A stretch of DNA of 64,000 bases from the NCBI RefSeq assembly GCF_963678635.1, contig NC_087065.1, positions 39,869,430-39,933,429 of the forward strand, in the 5' to 3' direction. Positions within the stretch are counted from its first letter, which is position 1; each line of letters opens with the position of its first letter. This document shows positions 29,963-42,077 of the stretch, piece by piece. The notes under the pieces were generated by a model. The model had not been told where the DNA came from. It ran no database searches and saw only the letters and a list, made by a program, of their open reading frames with translations. Both the position numbers and the translations under genes were made by a program. Source of the DNA: Symsagittifera roscoffensis. Taxonomy: Eukaryota; Xenacoelomorpha; Acoela; Convolutidae.

Positions 29963-30727
29963 TCCATCCCGTTCTGGCCAACTGATCCAAGAGCTCAATC
30001 TGACAAAACTCATTTTTTTTTTACTAAATGAGAAAAAAAAATCAACCGCAACAAAACAAAAAATTAATACAAAAATTGGTAAATTTTAGTTGTTGCAATG
30101 AAATTGGAAAAAAAAGATTTCCTGAAATTAAAAGACTTATTCTACGATGCTTTGATGCTTAAAAATTAATCTACTTAAAAATTAATTATTACGTTTTTGA
30201 AAAAGCTAACTCAAATAATCATTTAAATGGGACAAGAGATATGCTATATTAAAGCGGTTTTAGTTATGCGTTAAACATAATTCAAACGACGTTAAACATA
30301 ACTTTAAAATTTTTTCCCAGTCTCAAGAAAAACCAGTGCAATTTCAATTCTAATTTTGAAAGAGTGAAAAACCTATTGAAAAACCTAATTTTACTCAAGG
30401 AAAACTTGCTTGAAAAGCTTTTTTTAGAGTTTTCCTGGCACAAAAAAATAGAGACCGAAAAAAAATTGCAAACTTAAGAAACAATTTTCATTTTTCTGCT
30501 TGTTATTCTTTTTTAAAGACAATTGTTGTCGCGTATGCCTAATTGAAAATATTTTACCTTTTTGCATAGTCCTCTTATGATTACGGTTGTTTAACTCTGT
30601 GCTACTTGCACAAGAACGAGCTATATATTATTTAATAAAGTGTTTACTTAAATAACTGCGTTATACAATTTTGTTATACAAAAAAATTTATGTCATTTGA
30701 AAATTCATATCGTTTGACTTCAAACAA
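29963..30727. other. A+T-rich DNA, no feature recognised
   Basis: No gene or repeat copy could be supported. Confidence 0.4.
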
Positions 30728-31190
30728 AAAACAAAACTGCTCTTATCAAGACAAAGCCCTGAATGTTCCGACTGTCTTTTAAGGCTTATGGGGCAGTAAT
30801 AACATTTAAAAAACAATTGAGATAAAACAAAATGAAATTTTTTTTTCTAAAATTTGAAAATATTTATGAAAATCATCTCTCCACTTGCCATATAAAGTAC
30901 AAAAGGATAGGTTTAGCTCTTTGTAACAAATAGATTATGGCAAATAAGCTTCTTTCAACCAATTTGGAATGATTTCTAAGACGGATTAACTGTCCGCTTA
31001 CGCGTTAATAGCGCGAAATATATCGCTCCTTAATTGTCCCAAAATGGCAATATTTAAACCCCCGTAACTTTACAAAAAATGATCACAGGTAAAATATCTT
31101 TTCAAATTTGAGCTCAGGACAACAATAACTTTCGAATGATAAATAAAATTATTGCCGAAAAAGGCTAGTTAAAATGGCCAAAGCTTTTCA
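30728..31190 (+). mobile_element. MITE-like element family A, copy 2, right end lost
   Basis: AAACTGCTCTTATCAAGACA and GAATGTTCCGACTG correspond to the left end at 7258. The match to copy 1 continues through AAGACGGATTAACTGTCCGC, the TTTGAGCTCAGGACAACAAT stretch and TGGCTAGTT, then stops before the GTCGGAAC end. Confidence 0.65.
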
Positions 31191-31257
31191 TGAAGAACAG
31201 TGTAATACAAAAAAGTAAAATGAAATAAGAAAACTCTACAAAATTTGACAGAATTAA

Positions 31258-32381
31258 AAAATCATTACGAGGCCAAACTGTGCACTGGATAGACGCACAA
31301 TTTTGTGTCTGTAACTTCCTGGATTCCAAAAACTAATCTTTAAATATGTTCCAAAATGTAAGGGGATTCCACTTACAAAACTTTCGTGGTTTCCGCGTAC
31401 ATATGAGTGTAAGCAAAATTTTGTCGACACACTTGTTGTGTCGCGGATTCCGCGAAAATCGCTAGTTGTTTTTGAAAATGTAAGCGGAATCCGCGCATCT
31501 AAGCGGATTCTGCAAACTGTAAGTGGATTCCAAATTTTGTTCAATACTAAACTTGCATATGAAAATTAAAAGCTAGAGCTGGAAGTCTTATCTATAGCAA
31601 CGCGGAATTTAAAATCAAGGACTTAACCATTGTCAGCGGAACGCATGAACAAGTCTTAAGACATTAGTTATCAAAATCGGTGGATATCATCTTTTAGTAT
31701 ATTGGAATCAAAACACCGAATAACTTCAATAACTGGAGTCATTGAGTTGAGATTTAATGGAGACACAACACACAGGATATTGCCAAATTAGGTCAGTATT
31801 TGGAATCCCATCGATCCCAAATACTGGTCAGTATTTGGGATTGATAGAATCCCAAAAACTGGAATAATATGAAAAAAAATATGGAAGAAATTCTTTATTT
31901 GGTGTCATTAGATTGAGAGTGATTAGAAACCCAACGCATAGCAAATCGTCGAATTAGTTCAGTGTTTGGGATTTCATCGATACGAAATACTGGTCAGTAA
32001 TTGAGATTTTTTTAACTACAAACGTTGATCTAGTAATTTCCTATTCTAGTGAAATCAAATCACGTAATTGAAAGATATAATTTTAAACGCTACTTCATAT
32101 ATACATATATGTAAACGGAATCCGCAAACAAAATGCGGATTCCACTTACAATTTGCGGATTCCACTTACAGTTGCGGATTCCGCAACAGCTCAATTTAAC
32201 AATACACATGTCTTATTGTTTGCCTGTGGACTACACAAACTGTTTTGGATTCCTCAAATACGGTTGCGGATTCCGCAAATTTGTCTACTTTTGGAGCGAT
32301 TTTGAGCGGAACAGTGTTTTAAGTATTTTTTGTGGAATCCATAACAGCAAAGAAGGTCAAAGTAAAGTAGCAATGATGTGG
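31258..32381 (+). repeat. Dispersed repeat B, second and longer copy, cut by the assembly gap
   Basis: It starts CATTACGAGGCCAAACTGTG like the copy at 14496 and ends, just before the gap, with GAGCGATTTTGAGCGGAACAG and AACAGCAAAGAAGG. GCGGATTCCGC-type words occur at 31442, 31486, 32116-32180 and 32261. An extra middle part (about 31560-32090) contains short repeats such as AATACTGGTCAGTATTTGGGA that are absent from copy 1. Confidence 0.65.
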
Positions 32382-32581
32382 NNNNNNNNNNNNNNNNNNN
32401 NNNNNNNNNNNNNNNNNNNNNNNNNNNNNNNNNNNNNNNNNNNNNNNNNNNNNNNNNNNNNNNNNNNNNNNNNNNNNNNNNNNNNNNNNNNNNNNNNNNN
32501 NNNNNNNNNNNNNNNNNNNNNNNNNNNNNNNNNNNNNNNNNNNNNNNNNNNNNNNNNNNNNNNNNNNNNNNNNNNNNNNNN
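32382..32581. other. Assembly gap, 200 N
   Basis: Exactly 200 undetermined bases, a typical placeholder length. The true gap size is unknown. It lies at the edge of repeat B, which probably caused the break. Confidence 0.99.
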
Positions 32582-33780
32582 TTGCGTTTTATTGTGTTTT
32601 GATGTGATACATTTTTTTCGGAATGCTTAAGTCTAACATTTTTAAAACTGTTCCTAGTGCGTGACTGGCTCTCAAACAAGCATGTTTGGGGAACAAGTTC
32701 TTCTCTTGGAACACGTTTATAGCGGCAGTTGTTAAAACATCTTTTTCTTTTAGGCTTGCTTAGGCTGTTTTGCTGATTTGCATGCTCAGCCTTTAGTTTG
32801 TTTAGTTTGGTTTTAAAGATAAATGTTGCTCGTTGCTGCCTCCAAAAAACTTCTGTTCAGCAGTGAAGGAAAGCATACTGCAAAACTGCTGGCGCTTAAA
32901 AATTCGTGTGTTGTGTAGTGTGGCTTCGTATGTTTGATGTATTTTTTCATCGCACTATAATTATGAGATGGCGTTTTTGGATGCTGTTTTTTTTGAAGAA
33001 TTAAAACAAGGAAAAACCATTAAAAAATGCGCAAGAATTTCACAAACTGAAGCTTTCGTTTATAAAACTGCATCTCTTTTGTACTTGAACTCTTTTATAC
33101 ATTTCGTTGATGATTTTGATGAAACTAATTAAGTTTTTACGACTATCAACATGCTCTTTTTTCCAACTTGTTGATGTAACTCACAGCCATGCTATACCCC
33201 AATTTTGATGTTTGTTGATGGTTTGATGTGTTTTTCTACCATACTGTTGCCTAAAACCTAAAGTAAATTAAGCTATTTTTGGGCAAATTTTGATTTAATT
33301 TGACCAAAAATCTGATTTAAGTTTGCCGTTTGATTTAAATCTGATATGCTTTTGCCATTTTTTTACTGTCGCATCTTGATTTTTAATTAATTAAATTCAT
33401 GATTTTTTAAACTCAATTTTTCAAAAATTTTTTGATAATCCGACTTCGATAATATTTATAGTTTTTTTGTTTATTTGTAATCAAACTGTAATACACAATG
33501 ATGATTCATAATTTGTTTGGATTGGAATTTTAAACCAAAATCTAAATTATTTGACTAGTTTTTTAATTTTGATCTTTTTACAGAACTTTTAGTTAAGGCT
33601 GTTAATTGTAACAATTTAAAACTGCTTCTGAGCTTAATCCGTTTGTAGTTCTAATAGTTTTCGGCCATAATTTTGTGCTCAGAAAATCCAAGTTTTACTC
33701 AAAAAGATGCACTAAATTCATGATTCTTGAATAGATAACGTTTGCAGAGAATTAAAAGTTTTTAAAATCATCAATCTTTA
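32582..33780. other. A+T-rich DNA with one short unassigned frame
   Basis: A plus frame at 32968-33132 (54 codons from ATG) reads MAFLDAVFFEELKQG, then KCARISQTEAFVYKTASLLY, then FVDDFDETN before TAA. Its composition is protein-like, but length alone does not exclude chance and no family is recognised. Nothing else was found. Confidence 0.25.
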
Positions 33781-33782
33781 CA

Positions 33783-34165
33783 AAGGCGAAGCTGCGCTTC
33801 GCAAACAGTAGACAGAACACGACAAAACGCAGCTTTATAAAGAGCAAAAAAAAGGTAGAAATAAACCTCGAATTATTTTAAAAAAAATGGCATGCTCATG
33901 GTTTCGGTCTGCAACCTTGAGGTTACAAGCTCACGCACTAACCACTCAGTCACGAAAGCTTATTAAATCACACACGCTAGCCACAAAAAAAAGCAGAGAA
34001 CAGATTCTGGGAAATTTTTCATGGTACAGATCGTGATTATAGCAAAGTGCCACCAAATAAGTGAACACTTTCAATGGAAACTTCTACTTGCTAGCTAGGT
34101 TAGAATAAAAAAGAAATCTGTACCAAGACACTTACGCTCGCAATCTTGCTAGTGCAAAAACCAAA
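33783..34165 (-). mobile_element. tRNA-derived SINE family 1, copy 1
   Basis: It aligns over nearly 400 bp with 47541-47932. The tRNA-like part is on the minus strand at about 33901-33958: GTGACTGAGTGGTTAGTGCG is an A-box region and GGTTGCAGACCGAAACC a decayed B box. The plus-strand left end holds the hairpin word GCGAAGCTGCGCTTCGC and AACACGACAAAACGCAGC. Confidence 0.65.
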
Positions 34166-36136
34166 ATTATGGCAAAAAGTTAAAATTACGATTTGAGCAT
34201 AATATCAAGACCCTAAATTTTGAGCTTACTTTTGGCCCAAAACCGTATTAAGGTTAATGATTTTTACTGTTTTATAATTTTCGGAATTTATATATTCAGG
34301 GTTCTCATTGTTTAATTGCGTACTTCTGAGTTTAAAATGGGACTTGCTTTGATCACAATCATAGTTTTTCGAAATTGTTTCGAAGCAAAAACTGATTTAG
34401 GTTGATAGTTTTTGATTTTAATTTTTTGTTTCCATGATTTTTGATAATACTTTAGAAAACCCTATTTTTGGAATATTTAAATAGAACAAAAGGCATCTGA
34501 TAAAATTAACCTTTTCACTTCATATTCAATTCATCAAATGCATATTAGCTGAGTAAACAATTTTTTATGCAGAAAATAATTAAATAAAAAAGTTGTAGAC
34601 CAAAAACGCGTAATGCAAAGCCTTCAACGCCCCCCCCCCCTTACCTCCAGAAAATCCCAGATCTACTCCTAGTTTTAGTAGAATATAGGAAAAAACATCG
34701 GTTCTAAATGGTTATTATATGAAAAAATAATCGGTTTACAATCCATTAAAAATACCTTATATTTTTAACCTTGCACAGATAATTAATTTTTTTTTATGAA
34801 AAAATTAAATATGCTATTAAAATTATACATTTGCTTTAACATCGATTATTATTATTGTTTTTTCTTTTAATGAAACTTCAAAGCGGGTGCCGAGTTTTGA
34901 AATGATTATAAGCCTCAATTGCCTTTTATGGTTTTCGGGTTTCAATGATGACCGTTATTATGCCCAATACCGAAAGATGCAAAAAATACTCCAGATTTCT
35001 CTGTTATGCTGGAATCTATTTTGACAAATATGTAATCCAAAACAACAAAAGTAAAAACTCAAATAACTTCTTACCTTTTTGATTTATGGATACACGTCAA
35101 GATAGCTTAGAAGTTGGCCTCGTCAAATTAACAGCCTTGACTAAAAGACTGGTGACCAAATCAAAAGCGTAGCTAATCAATTGCAGATGAAAGGGAAAAG
35201 GTCAGAAATTCTAACATACTTCCTAAGATTTGAGTTAACTCCTCAGCTCAAGTTGTCACGGAAGGTAAATTTATAGCCCGCAAATGGCAGCATTGCAATG
35301 AAATCAACCCACTGAGAGGCCTTCAGCTTTTTATAATTATCCTAGCTTGACAAAATCTTTCTAATTCTCAACACCAGTGCGTGAAAACACTGGAATGCGG
35401 TTTGATTACTCTCTCAGATTAACTGTTCACACATATTTTTATAGGAACACATATTTTCAAAACATTTCTGGTCTGAATAAGTTTTCTTTGAGTCTTTTGT
35501 CCAATTAGTGAAAGAGTTTCTCAAGTTTTGACCTTCTGTTAATAAATGTACGTTCACTTTTAGCAGAAAAGGCAAGTCCGATATCGAAATGTGACGCGTC
35601 TAACGTTCCTTCTTCTTCAGTGATCCCTTTGTGAGCGTTATTCGAAAAGGTACTAGTGAAAAGGGTTAATTAGGCTCCTGGTATATGCGGGACAAAAGGT
35701 GCGAAGGTGTGAAATCTCTGCTAGAACAACAATCAAAGAACCTATTCCGACTTCTTTATCTTTTACCACTAAAAATATTGCCCAAATCTTGAAACTAAGT
35801 TTATTTTGATCGGGCCAGTTCATGCTTTTTTACATGTAAAAATTGCGTCAGCATTTAAATAATTGGGGTTAACTGCCCGTGAAACCACAATGAAAATTGT
35901 TTATGCATATATAGCATGCCAATGGTCATAATTCAGCAGGTAACTTAAACTAGAAAATGGTCCTGAAAGGAAAAACGTTCATTAACATTGCCAAGCAGAA
36001 ATGTTTCTGGCGCTTTTCCAATCCCTCCCCATATTTCAATATCAATATTTAATTTTTTTTCATTTCGCCCAATTTTGGGCCAAGTGAACAGATAGTTGTA
36101 GGGAATAGGAGGCATTATTTTAAAAATTGAATGATG
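34166..36136. other. A+T-rich DNA with one family E end fragment
   Basis: At about 34628-34672 a C run followed by TCCAGAAAATCCCAGATCTA and CTCCTAG is the inverse of the CAGG(G)CGGATCCAGGATTTT end of family E. No exon could be supported elsewhere. Confidence 0.4.
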
Positions 36137-36628
36137 CAGTAGCGGATTTGGGGTGGAAGGGGAGGGGGGCGTCTCTTCTACTTCAGGGGTTGGACCCCCT
36201 GACTTCTATTCTAAGACCATTTTTGGCTGGCCGACCCTAAGATTTTCTATTGGCGCCTTTAGAGCCAATGTATACTATTTTTACTGGGGAGCATACGCCG
36301 AAAAAAACACCATTTGGCACTTTTTTAAGACTTTCATTTTTGTCTGGCCAACTCTAAATTTTTTCTGTAGTTGCCTTTGGCGCCAATATATACCATTTTA
36401 AAGGGGGAGCTAACGCCAAAAAAAACATTTATTGGTCAAAACAAACCAAAAAGTGCCTAAAACGCCTATTTTGGGCGTTTTTTTTCAAAATTTACCTGCT
36501 GTGCAACAAATTTGACCAAAACAAGGACTTTTTAGAGATTTGGGAGAGCCTAGAAAATCACTTTGGTCGGTCGACCTAAAAAAAATTCGTCAAAACTTTC
36601 GAAGAGAAAATTCTAGATCAGCCCCTGG
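36137..36628 (+). mobile_element. hAT-like non-autonomous element, family E, both ends present
   Basis: Begins CAGTAGCGGATTTGGGG and ends CTAGATCAGCCCCTG, inverse-related ends of the CAGGGGCGGAT type. The interior contains two tandem versions of the GGCCGACCCTAAG, GGCGCC, GGGGGAGC unit (about 36220-36300 and 36345-36420). The palindrome TCAGGGGTTGGACCCCCTGA lies near 36181. No 8-bp target duplication was evident by eye. Confidence 0.65.
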
Positions 36629-36795
36629 GATGCTTGTAGCAAAAATCAGAAATAGTTCTAAGCTGAGTTGAGGCACGCTAAATGATCCAAATATGCGTTA
36701 ATAGATACGAGAAATATCAATTTGTAATTCTCACTGGTTGGGGGGACGATTTCAAAAAAACAATATTTACAAATAATTCAAACTGTTCAAAACCA

Positions 36796-36850
36796 GTTTT
36801 TACACAGAGGCGAAGAGGAGCTTCATACCACTTGCAATGCAATACAAAAT
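36796..36850 (+). repeat. GCGAAG-hairpin repeat, copy 1
   Basis: CAGAGGCGAAGAGGAGCTTC followed by ACCACTTGCAATGCAATAC. The same order is seen at 38037 and 41718. It forms a short G+C-rich hairpin in A+T-rich surroundings. Confidence 0.55.
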
Positions 36851-36964
36851 CACAAAAAAATATGACTAAAAAACTTAAGAATGTTGAAAAAAAACTAGGT
36901 AACCAAAATTGTCGAATGTCCAGATTAAAAACAACTAGGAACCCAGACAAAGCTGAAGGGAAGT

Positions 36965-39466
36965 ATGTGTTTGATATTGAATAAACTTGCTATAATGATG
37001 AGGCACGAAAAATTTGAATTCAAAAATTGGACATTGCCCAAAACCTTAATGGTTTTTCTACTAAAATAAAGAAGAAGAGTAAAAAATTTTTTGAGATAAT
37101 CAAGTTTCCCAAGATGATAAAATTTATGACACAAAAAATTAAATAGCCGCCGCTTCTGCAGAAACCATTATCGCAACCAGTTCTTTCAGATGAGCTTTTC
37201 ATCTCAGATTCGATTGAGTAAAATTTAAAGAAATTCAAAAAAATTTTAAAAGCGGTCAATTGGATTCCAAAATTCATGAATTTTTCTTGCAAAGAGCAGA
37301 TTGTTTCCGCTTAAGCAGAGAATAATCTCAAGACCAGGTTTCTCGAATGAACGCAACCTGAGGGTTGGCACGGCAGTTTTCGCTTAAAGTTAAATTCGAC
37401 TTGTTTGACGGCCATAAATTTTTTCATAAACGGCATTGCCAGTTATAAAGCCGTTTGGACATTCGCAGATTGTTTCCGCTTAGGCAGAGAATAATTTCAA
37501 GACCGGGTTTCTCGAATGAACGTAACCTGAGGATTGGCACGGCAGTTTTCACTTAAGGTAAATTCGACTCGTTTGACGGCCATAAGTTTTTTCATAAACC
37601 GCATTGCCAGTTATAAAGGTAGGCTTTCAGCAACCTGTTGATTCGATTAAACTTATGATATCAGATTTGGCAAGACCGTTAGCCAGAAAAGTCCAAAAAC
37701 GGTCATCAAACCAAAAACTAAACATATCCGAGAGTCAAAGCTTTTTGTGTAAAATAAATAGAGCACAGGGCGCTTAAGCAGAAGGGATTCACTCAACCTG
37801 TACTTTTGATTGAATTCAAAATCTCAAAATGGCAAAGTAGTTTTCGAGAATATTCAAAAAATGTTTAAAAAAACGGTCAAATCAAAAATTTGACTATTCC
37901 GAGGGCCATAACCTTGTGTCGAAAAAAATTGGGCGTAGCCGCTCAAGCAGGGAGCTTTTTGTTACTGTTTTTAATGTTGAAACTCAAAAATCAAACTTGA
38001 GAGGTGTATTTTCCGAGAAAACAAAAAAATCAAGCTAGAGGCAAAGCGGAGCTTCGCACCACTTGCGATACAACACAGTCATAAAAAGCAGAGTAAAAAA
38101 GATGAAAAAAAGTTGAAAAAAAAACTAGTTGAACCTTAGATGTTTCTCTACTTAAATAAGTGAGAGTAAAAACAACTTTGAGATTTTTGATTTTCGATTT
38201 TTCCTAAGTTTTTTTATTTTTCTTGCTCTAAGAAAACATTAGAGAGTAGCCGCTGCAGGAAAAACAGGCGCAACCGCTTCTTTCGATTGAAAGTTTTTAT
38301 CTCATAATTAATAGGTAGTATCCAAGAAAATTCAAGAAGTTTCTAAAATACGGTCGAAATTCAAAAACTCAGTTTTCCGAAATGCGTATCATTTTTCTGC
38401 TCAAAACAACTCACAGCCAGTAAAGCAGCGAAGATACTCGGGTTTCTCGATTGAACACAAGCTGAGAATTGGCACGGTAGTTTTCGCTTGTAGTCAAATG
38501 TCCACTTGTTCGAAGGCCATAAATTTTTCTTCAGCAAACTGGGCATAGTAAGTTTGAAAAGTATGCTTCCAACAACCTGGCGTGTCGATTAGACCTATGA
38601 TATCAGGTTTGGCGAGATAGTTATCGACAAAAACCCAAAAGCGTCAACCAATCAGAAAATTGACATTTTTGAGACTCGTGGCTTTTTAAAAAAAAAATCA
38701 ATTGGACGTAGCCTCTGATGCAGAAAGAATTGAATCAATTTGTATCTTCGGTTGAACCCAAAAACACAAGTTTGGCAGGGAAGTTTTCGAGAAACGGTGA
38801 AAAAATCAAAATTTTTGTTTTGATTTTTCCGCGGACCAGATGTTTTTTGTCTAAATTTTTTCTGCTTTGTCGCGGATGCAAAAAATCTTCCCACAACCCT
38901 TCTTTTGAATGAATTCAAAATATCAAATGTATGAGGGTACATTTTGGTAAAAATCATAAAATCTACAGAGAAACCGCTCGGAAAAATCAAAAAATTGTTT
39001 TTTTTACGAGGAGGATAATTTTGTGTAAAAAAAAATGTAAGTGACCGCTAATTCGAGGAAACTCCCCACTACCCGTAATCTCCAATTAACCCAAAACCTC
39101 AGTTTTGGAAGACTAAATTTGAGAAAAGTTAAAAACAATTCAAAAAACGTACACAAAATCAAAAATTTGATTATTCCTAAGGCCATAAATTTATGTGTAA
39201 TAAAGTCTTGGCGTAGCCACTTCTGTAGGTGAGCTTCAAATTGTTCTATTTATCAAAATCAAAATCTCAATTCCGTAGGTTTTTTTCATAAAAACGAAAA
39301 AAAAAAACTAAAATTTTGGTCAAACATTTCCCCGCAGACTTTGTCGCAGGCTGTAGAGAAAGGGTTAAGCAGCAAGGGACCAGGGAAGAATGCAGGCGCA
39401 CATAAATACCAAACTAAGTTGATAGGGTCACTATCAAATTAAGGCCATTAAGTTGATAGAAAATAG
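36965..39466. repeat. Copy 1 (complete) of a 2.5-kb tandem duplication built of decayed ~160-bp units
   Basis: It opens with TTGATATTGAATAAACTTGC and ends with AAGTTGATAGAAAATAG, immediately before copy 2 starts at 39467 with the same opening. The interior consists of degenerate units of about 160 bp. Each has a G+C-richer GTAGCCGCTTCTGCAG-like word and a GGCCATAAATTTT word; two adjacent units at 37296 and 37458 are nearly identical. Short open frames in it are not genes. Confidence 0.8.
38037..38085 (+). repeat. GCGAAG-hairpin repeat, copy 2
   Basis: GAGGCAAAGCGGAGCTTCGC followed by ACCACTTGCGATACAACAC. It is embedded in the 2.5-kb unit. Confidence 0.55.
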
Positions 39467-40436
39467 TATTTGATATTGAATGAACTTGCTATAATGATGA
39501 GGCACGAAAAATTTGAAATCGAAAATTGGACATTGCCCAAAACCTTAATGGTTTTTCTACTAAATAAAGAAGAAGAGTAAAAAATTTTTTGAGATAATCA
39601 AGTTTCCCAAGATGATAAAATTGATGACACAAAAAATTAACGAGCCGCCGCTTCTGCAGAAACCATTATCGCAACCAGACCTTTCAGTTGAGCTTTTCAT
39701 CTCAGATTCGATTGAGTAAAATTTAAAGAAATTCAAAAAGGTTTCAAAAACTGACAATTGGATTTCAAAATCCATAAATTTTTCTTGCAAAGAGCAGATT
39801 GTTTCCGCTTAAGCAGAGAATAATCTCAAGACCGGGTTTCTCGAATGAACGCAACCTGAGGATTGGCACGGCAGTTTTCGCTTAAAGTTAAATTCGACTT
39901 GTTTGACGGCCATAAGTTTTTTCATAAACGGCATTGCCAGTTATAAAGCCGTTTGGACATTCTTTGTTGTTTTTTCTTACGAGGAGGATAATTTTGTGTA
40001 AAAAAATGTAAGTGGCCGCTAATTCGAGGAAACTCCCCACTACCCGTAATCTCCAATTAACCCAAAACCTCAGTTTTGGAAGACTAAATTTGAGAAAAGT
40101 TAAAAACAATTCAAAAAACGTTCACAAAATCAAAAATTTGATTATTCCTAAGGCCATAAATTTATGTGTAATAAAGTCTTGGCGTAGCCACTTCTGTAGG
40201 TGAGCTTCAAATTGTTCTATTTATCAAAATCAAAATCTCAATTCCGTAGGTTTTTTTCATAAAAACGAAAAAAAATCAAAAATTTTGGTCAAACATTTCC
40301 CCGCAGACTTTGTCGAAGGCTGTAGAGAAAGGGTTAAGCAGCAAGGGACCAGGGAAGAATGCAGGCGCACATAAATACCAAACTAAGTTGATAGGGTCAA
40401 CATCAAATTAAGGCCATTAAGTTGATTGAAAATAGG
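39467..40436. repeat. Copy 2 of the 2.5-kb duplication, with a 1.5-kb internal deletion
   Basis: 39467-39962 repeats 36965-37456 and 39975-40436 repeats 39002-39466, both at high identity. The interval corresponding to about 37457-39000 is missing. The junction lies at GTTTGGACATTC followed by TTTGTTGTTTTTTCTTACG. Copy 2 starts exactly where copy 1 ends, so they arose as a head-to-tail duplication. Confidence 0.85.
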
Positions 40437-40805
40437 CCAAAAAATTCGAGCAGCGGCATTTTTTTATGCGAAACAAAAAAAAAGGAAATACGAAGTGAAG
40501 CTAACTAAAAACAAAAATTGTAGGAGTGAATCAAGCACCAAAAACAAAAAAAGTGATTTCAAGATTTAAGATGTGACAACTAAGCCGGCAATAGATAAGT
40601 AGACAAATCACTGGCCGACACGTTTATTCGACACAGAATTCTTACCATTTGACAAAAAACAGATCCTGGTCAGATTGCAATACAGAACATTTGTCGTCCT
40701 AGACATTTTCGTTACCTCCAGGCTAAGTTCGTCGGGAAAGCGTAGAAATTGGGATTCATTGTGAACCAAAATACAAGAGATTCTGTTAAACAAATTGTTA
40801 ACCAG
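40437..40805 (-). mobile_element. tRNA-derived SINE family 2, copy 1
   Basis: It aligns over about 370 bp with 42078-42443. Read on minus, the tRNA-like part is ACTTAGCCTGGAGGTAACG, then AATGTCTAGGACGACAAATG, then a decayed B box TATTGCAATCTGACCA. Both copies end, on plus, in TGTTAAACAAATTGTTAACC. It directly abuts the 2.5-kb duplication. Confidence 0.6.
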
Positions 40806-41715
40806 AAAAAGAATCTACATTCTAGTTTGATAACGCTTGCTAATCGCCAGCCTAAACAAAAAAATATGTAACTTTTAAAAAAGATTGCTTTTTTAATTTT
40901 TGATTTTTGTTTAAAGTCTTTTGCGGTAAAAAATGAAGAAAATTTTTGGTCTGCATTTTTTCGTTTTTTTAAAGATTTTTTAAAAGAGTTTTTAATAGCG
41001 TCGAAAAGATTTTGAAAGATGTTTTACCAACTGGTTAATAAGAGCGCATTAACTAAAATTTAAACTGGAATTAAAACTTTTTTTCGTATAATCGAAGAGC
41101 AACTGTTGCATTCATCGCGTACAAATTGTCTGAATGGGACCTTCCTTTTTTGAAATTATCAATTCAATCTGAGAGGGTTCTAAAGATTAGCGGGTTTTTG
41201 GAGGGAGTTCTTAACCTTTAAGAGTGTTCTAAATTGGTTTATCGCTAGAAATTAATTTCCATTTTTGCGGTAACCAATTTAGCATTTAAAAACACCTTTA
41301 CTCATTTAGTTTTACTATTTTCCATTTTCAAAATGCGGATACATATTGTTTTTGCCTACTGATAACAGGGGCAACCCAACGCACTAAGGCAAGGTTGAAA
41401 TCCGCAACCACAAGCCAAATTAGAGAAAATTTTTCTTTTAACTGATGAAAAATTTGAAAGAGAACTTTGATGTTCTGATAGTTTTTGACGCAAAATAATT
41501 GATAAACCAAAATCAATTTGACTTTGCACAATTTTTTTCAATCGCTATGAAAATAATCTGCCCTACAAATAATGTACAACTTTCCAAATTATGTTTAGTA
41601 CAAAGTGAAAGATTATCGCCGCCAATAACACATTAGTAAGGCCCAACTTCCCTCCTTAATTCAGCTCAGAAAACTTTTTATGCCGGATAAATTAACCCAT
41701 AAACCCAATAAAACA
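40806..41715. other. A+T-rich DNA, no feature recognised
   Basis: No exon or repeat copy could be supported. Confidence 0.4.
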
Positions 41716-41717
41716 GA

Positions 41718-41765
41718 GAATCGAAGCGGGGCTTCGCATCACTTGCGACATCACAAAAATGGCAT
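41718..41765 (+). repeat. GCGAAG-hairpin repeat, copy 3
   Basis: GAATCGAAGCGGGGCTTCGC followed by ATCACTTGCGACATCAC, as in the copies at 36796 and 38037. Confidence 0.5.
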
Positions 41766-42077
41766 TGCAAGCCAGCAGAAAACAAATCCTAAAAAAATAA
41801 AAGTTTCCAAGAAACCACAAAAAAACCTCAAAATTTGCCTGGAATGATTTTATATTTACAAAAACACGTCTAGAAACAAATTCGACGGCGCTTAATAACA
41901 ATTCAAAAAAATATTTTTTGAGCGAAAATAAAATTGTCGTCATGAAAAATTTCAAAAACAAAAATTATGTTTTGAGTTTCAAAGTTTTGTGCAACCCAGA
42001 GGAAACCATACAAAGTATGGTTACCTCGATCGATCCAAAAAATAGGAGAGTGAGCCAATAAAATATATGCCAAAATC

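Noticed and set aside
36153-36401. Plus-strand 82-codon frame
   Set aside because: It lies wholly inside a hAT-like non-autonomous element, and the matching frame is broken in the other copies.
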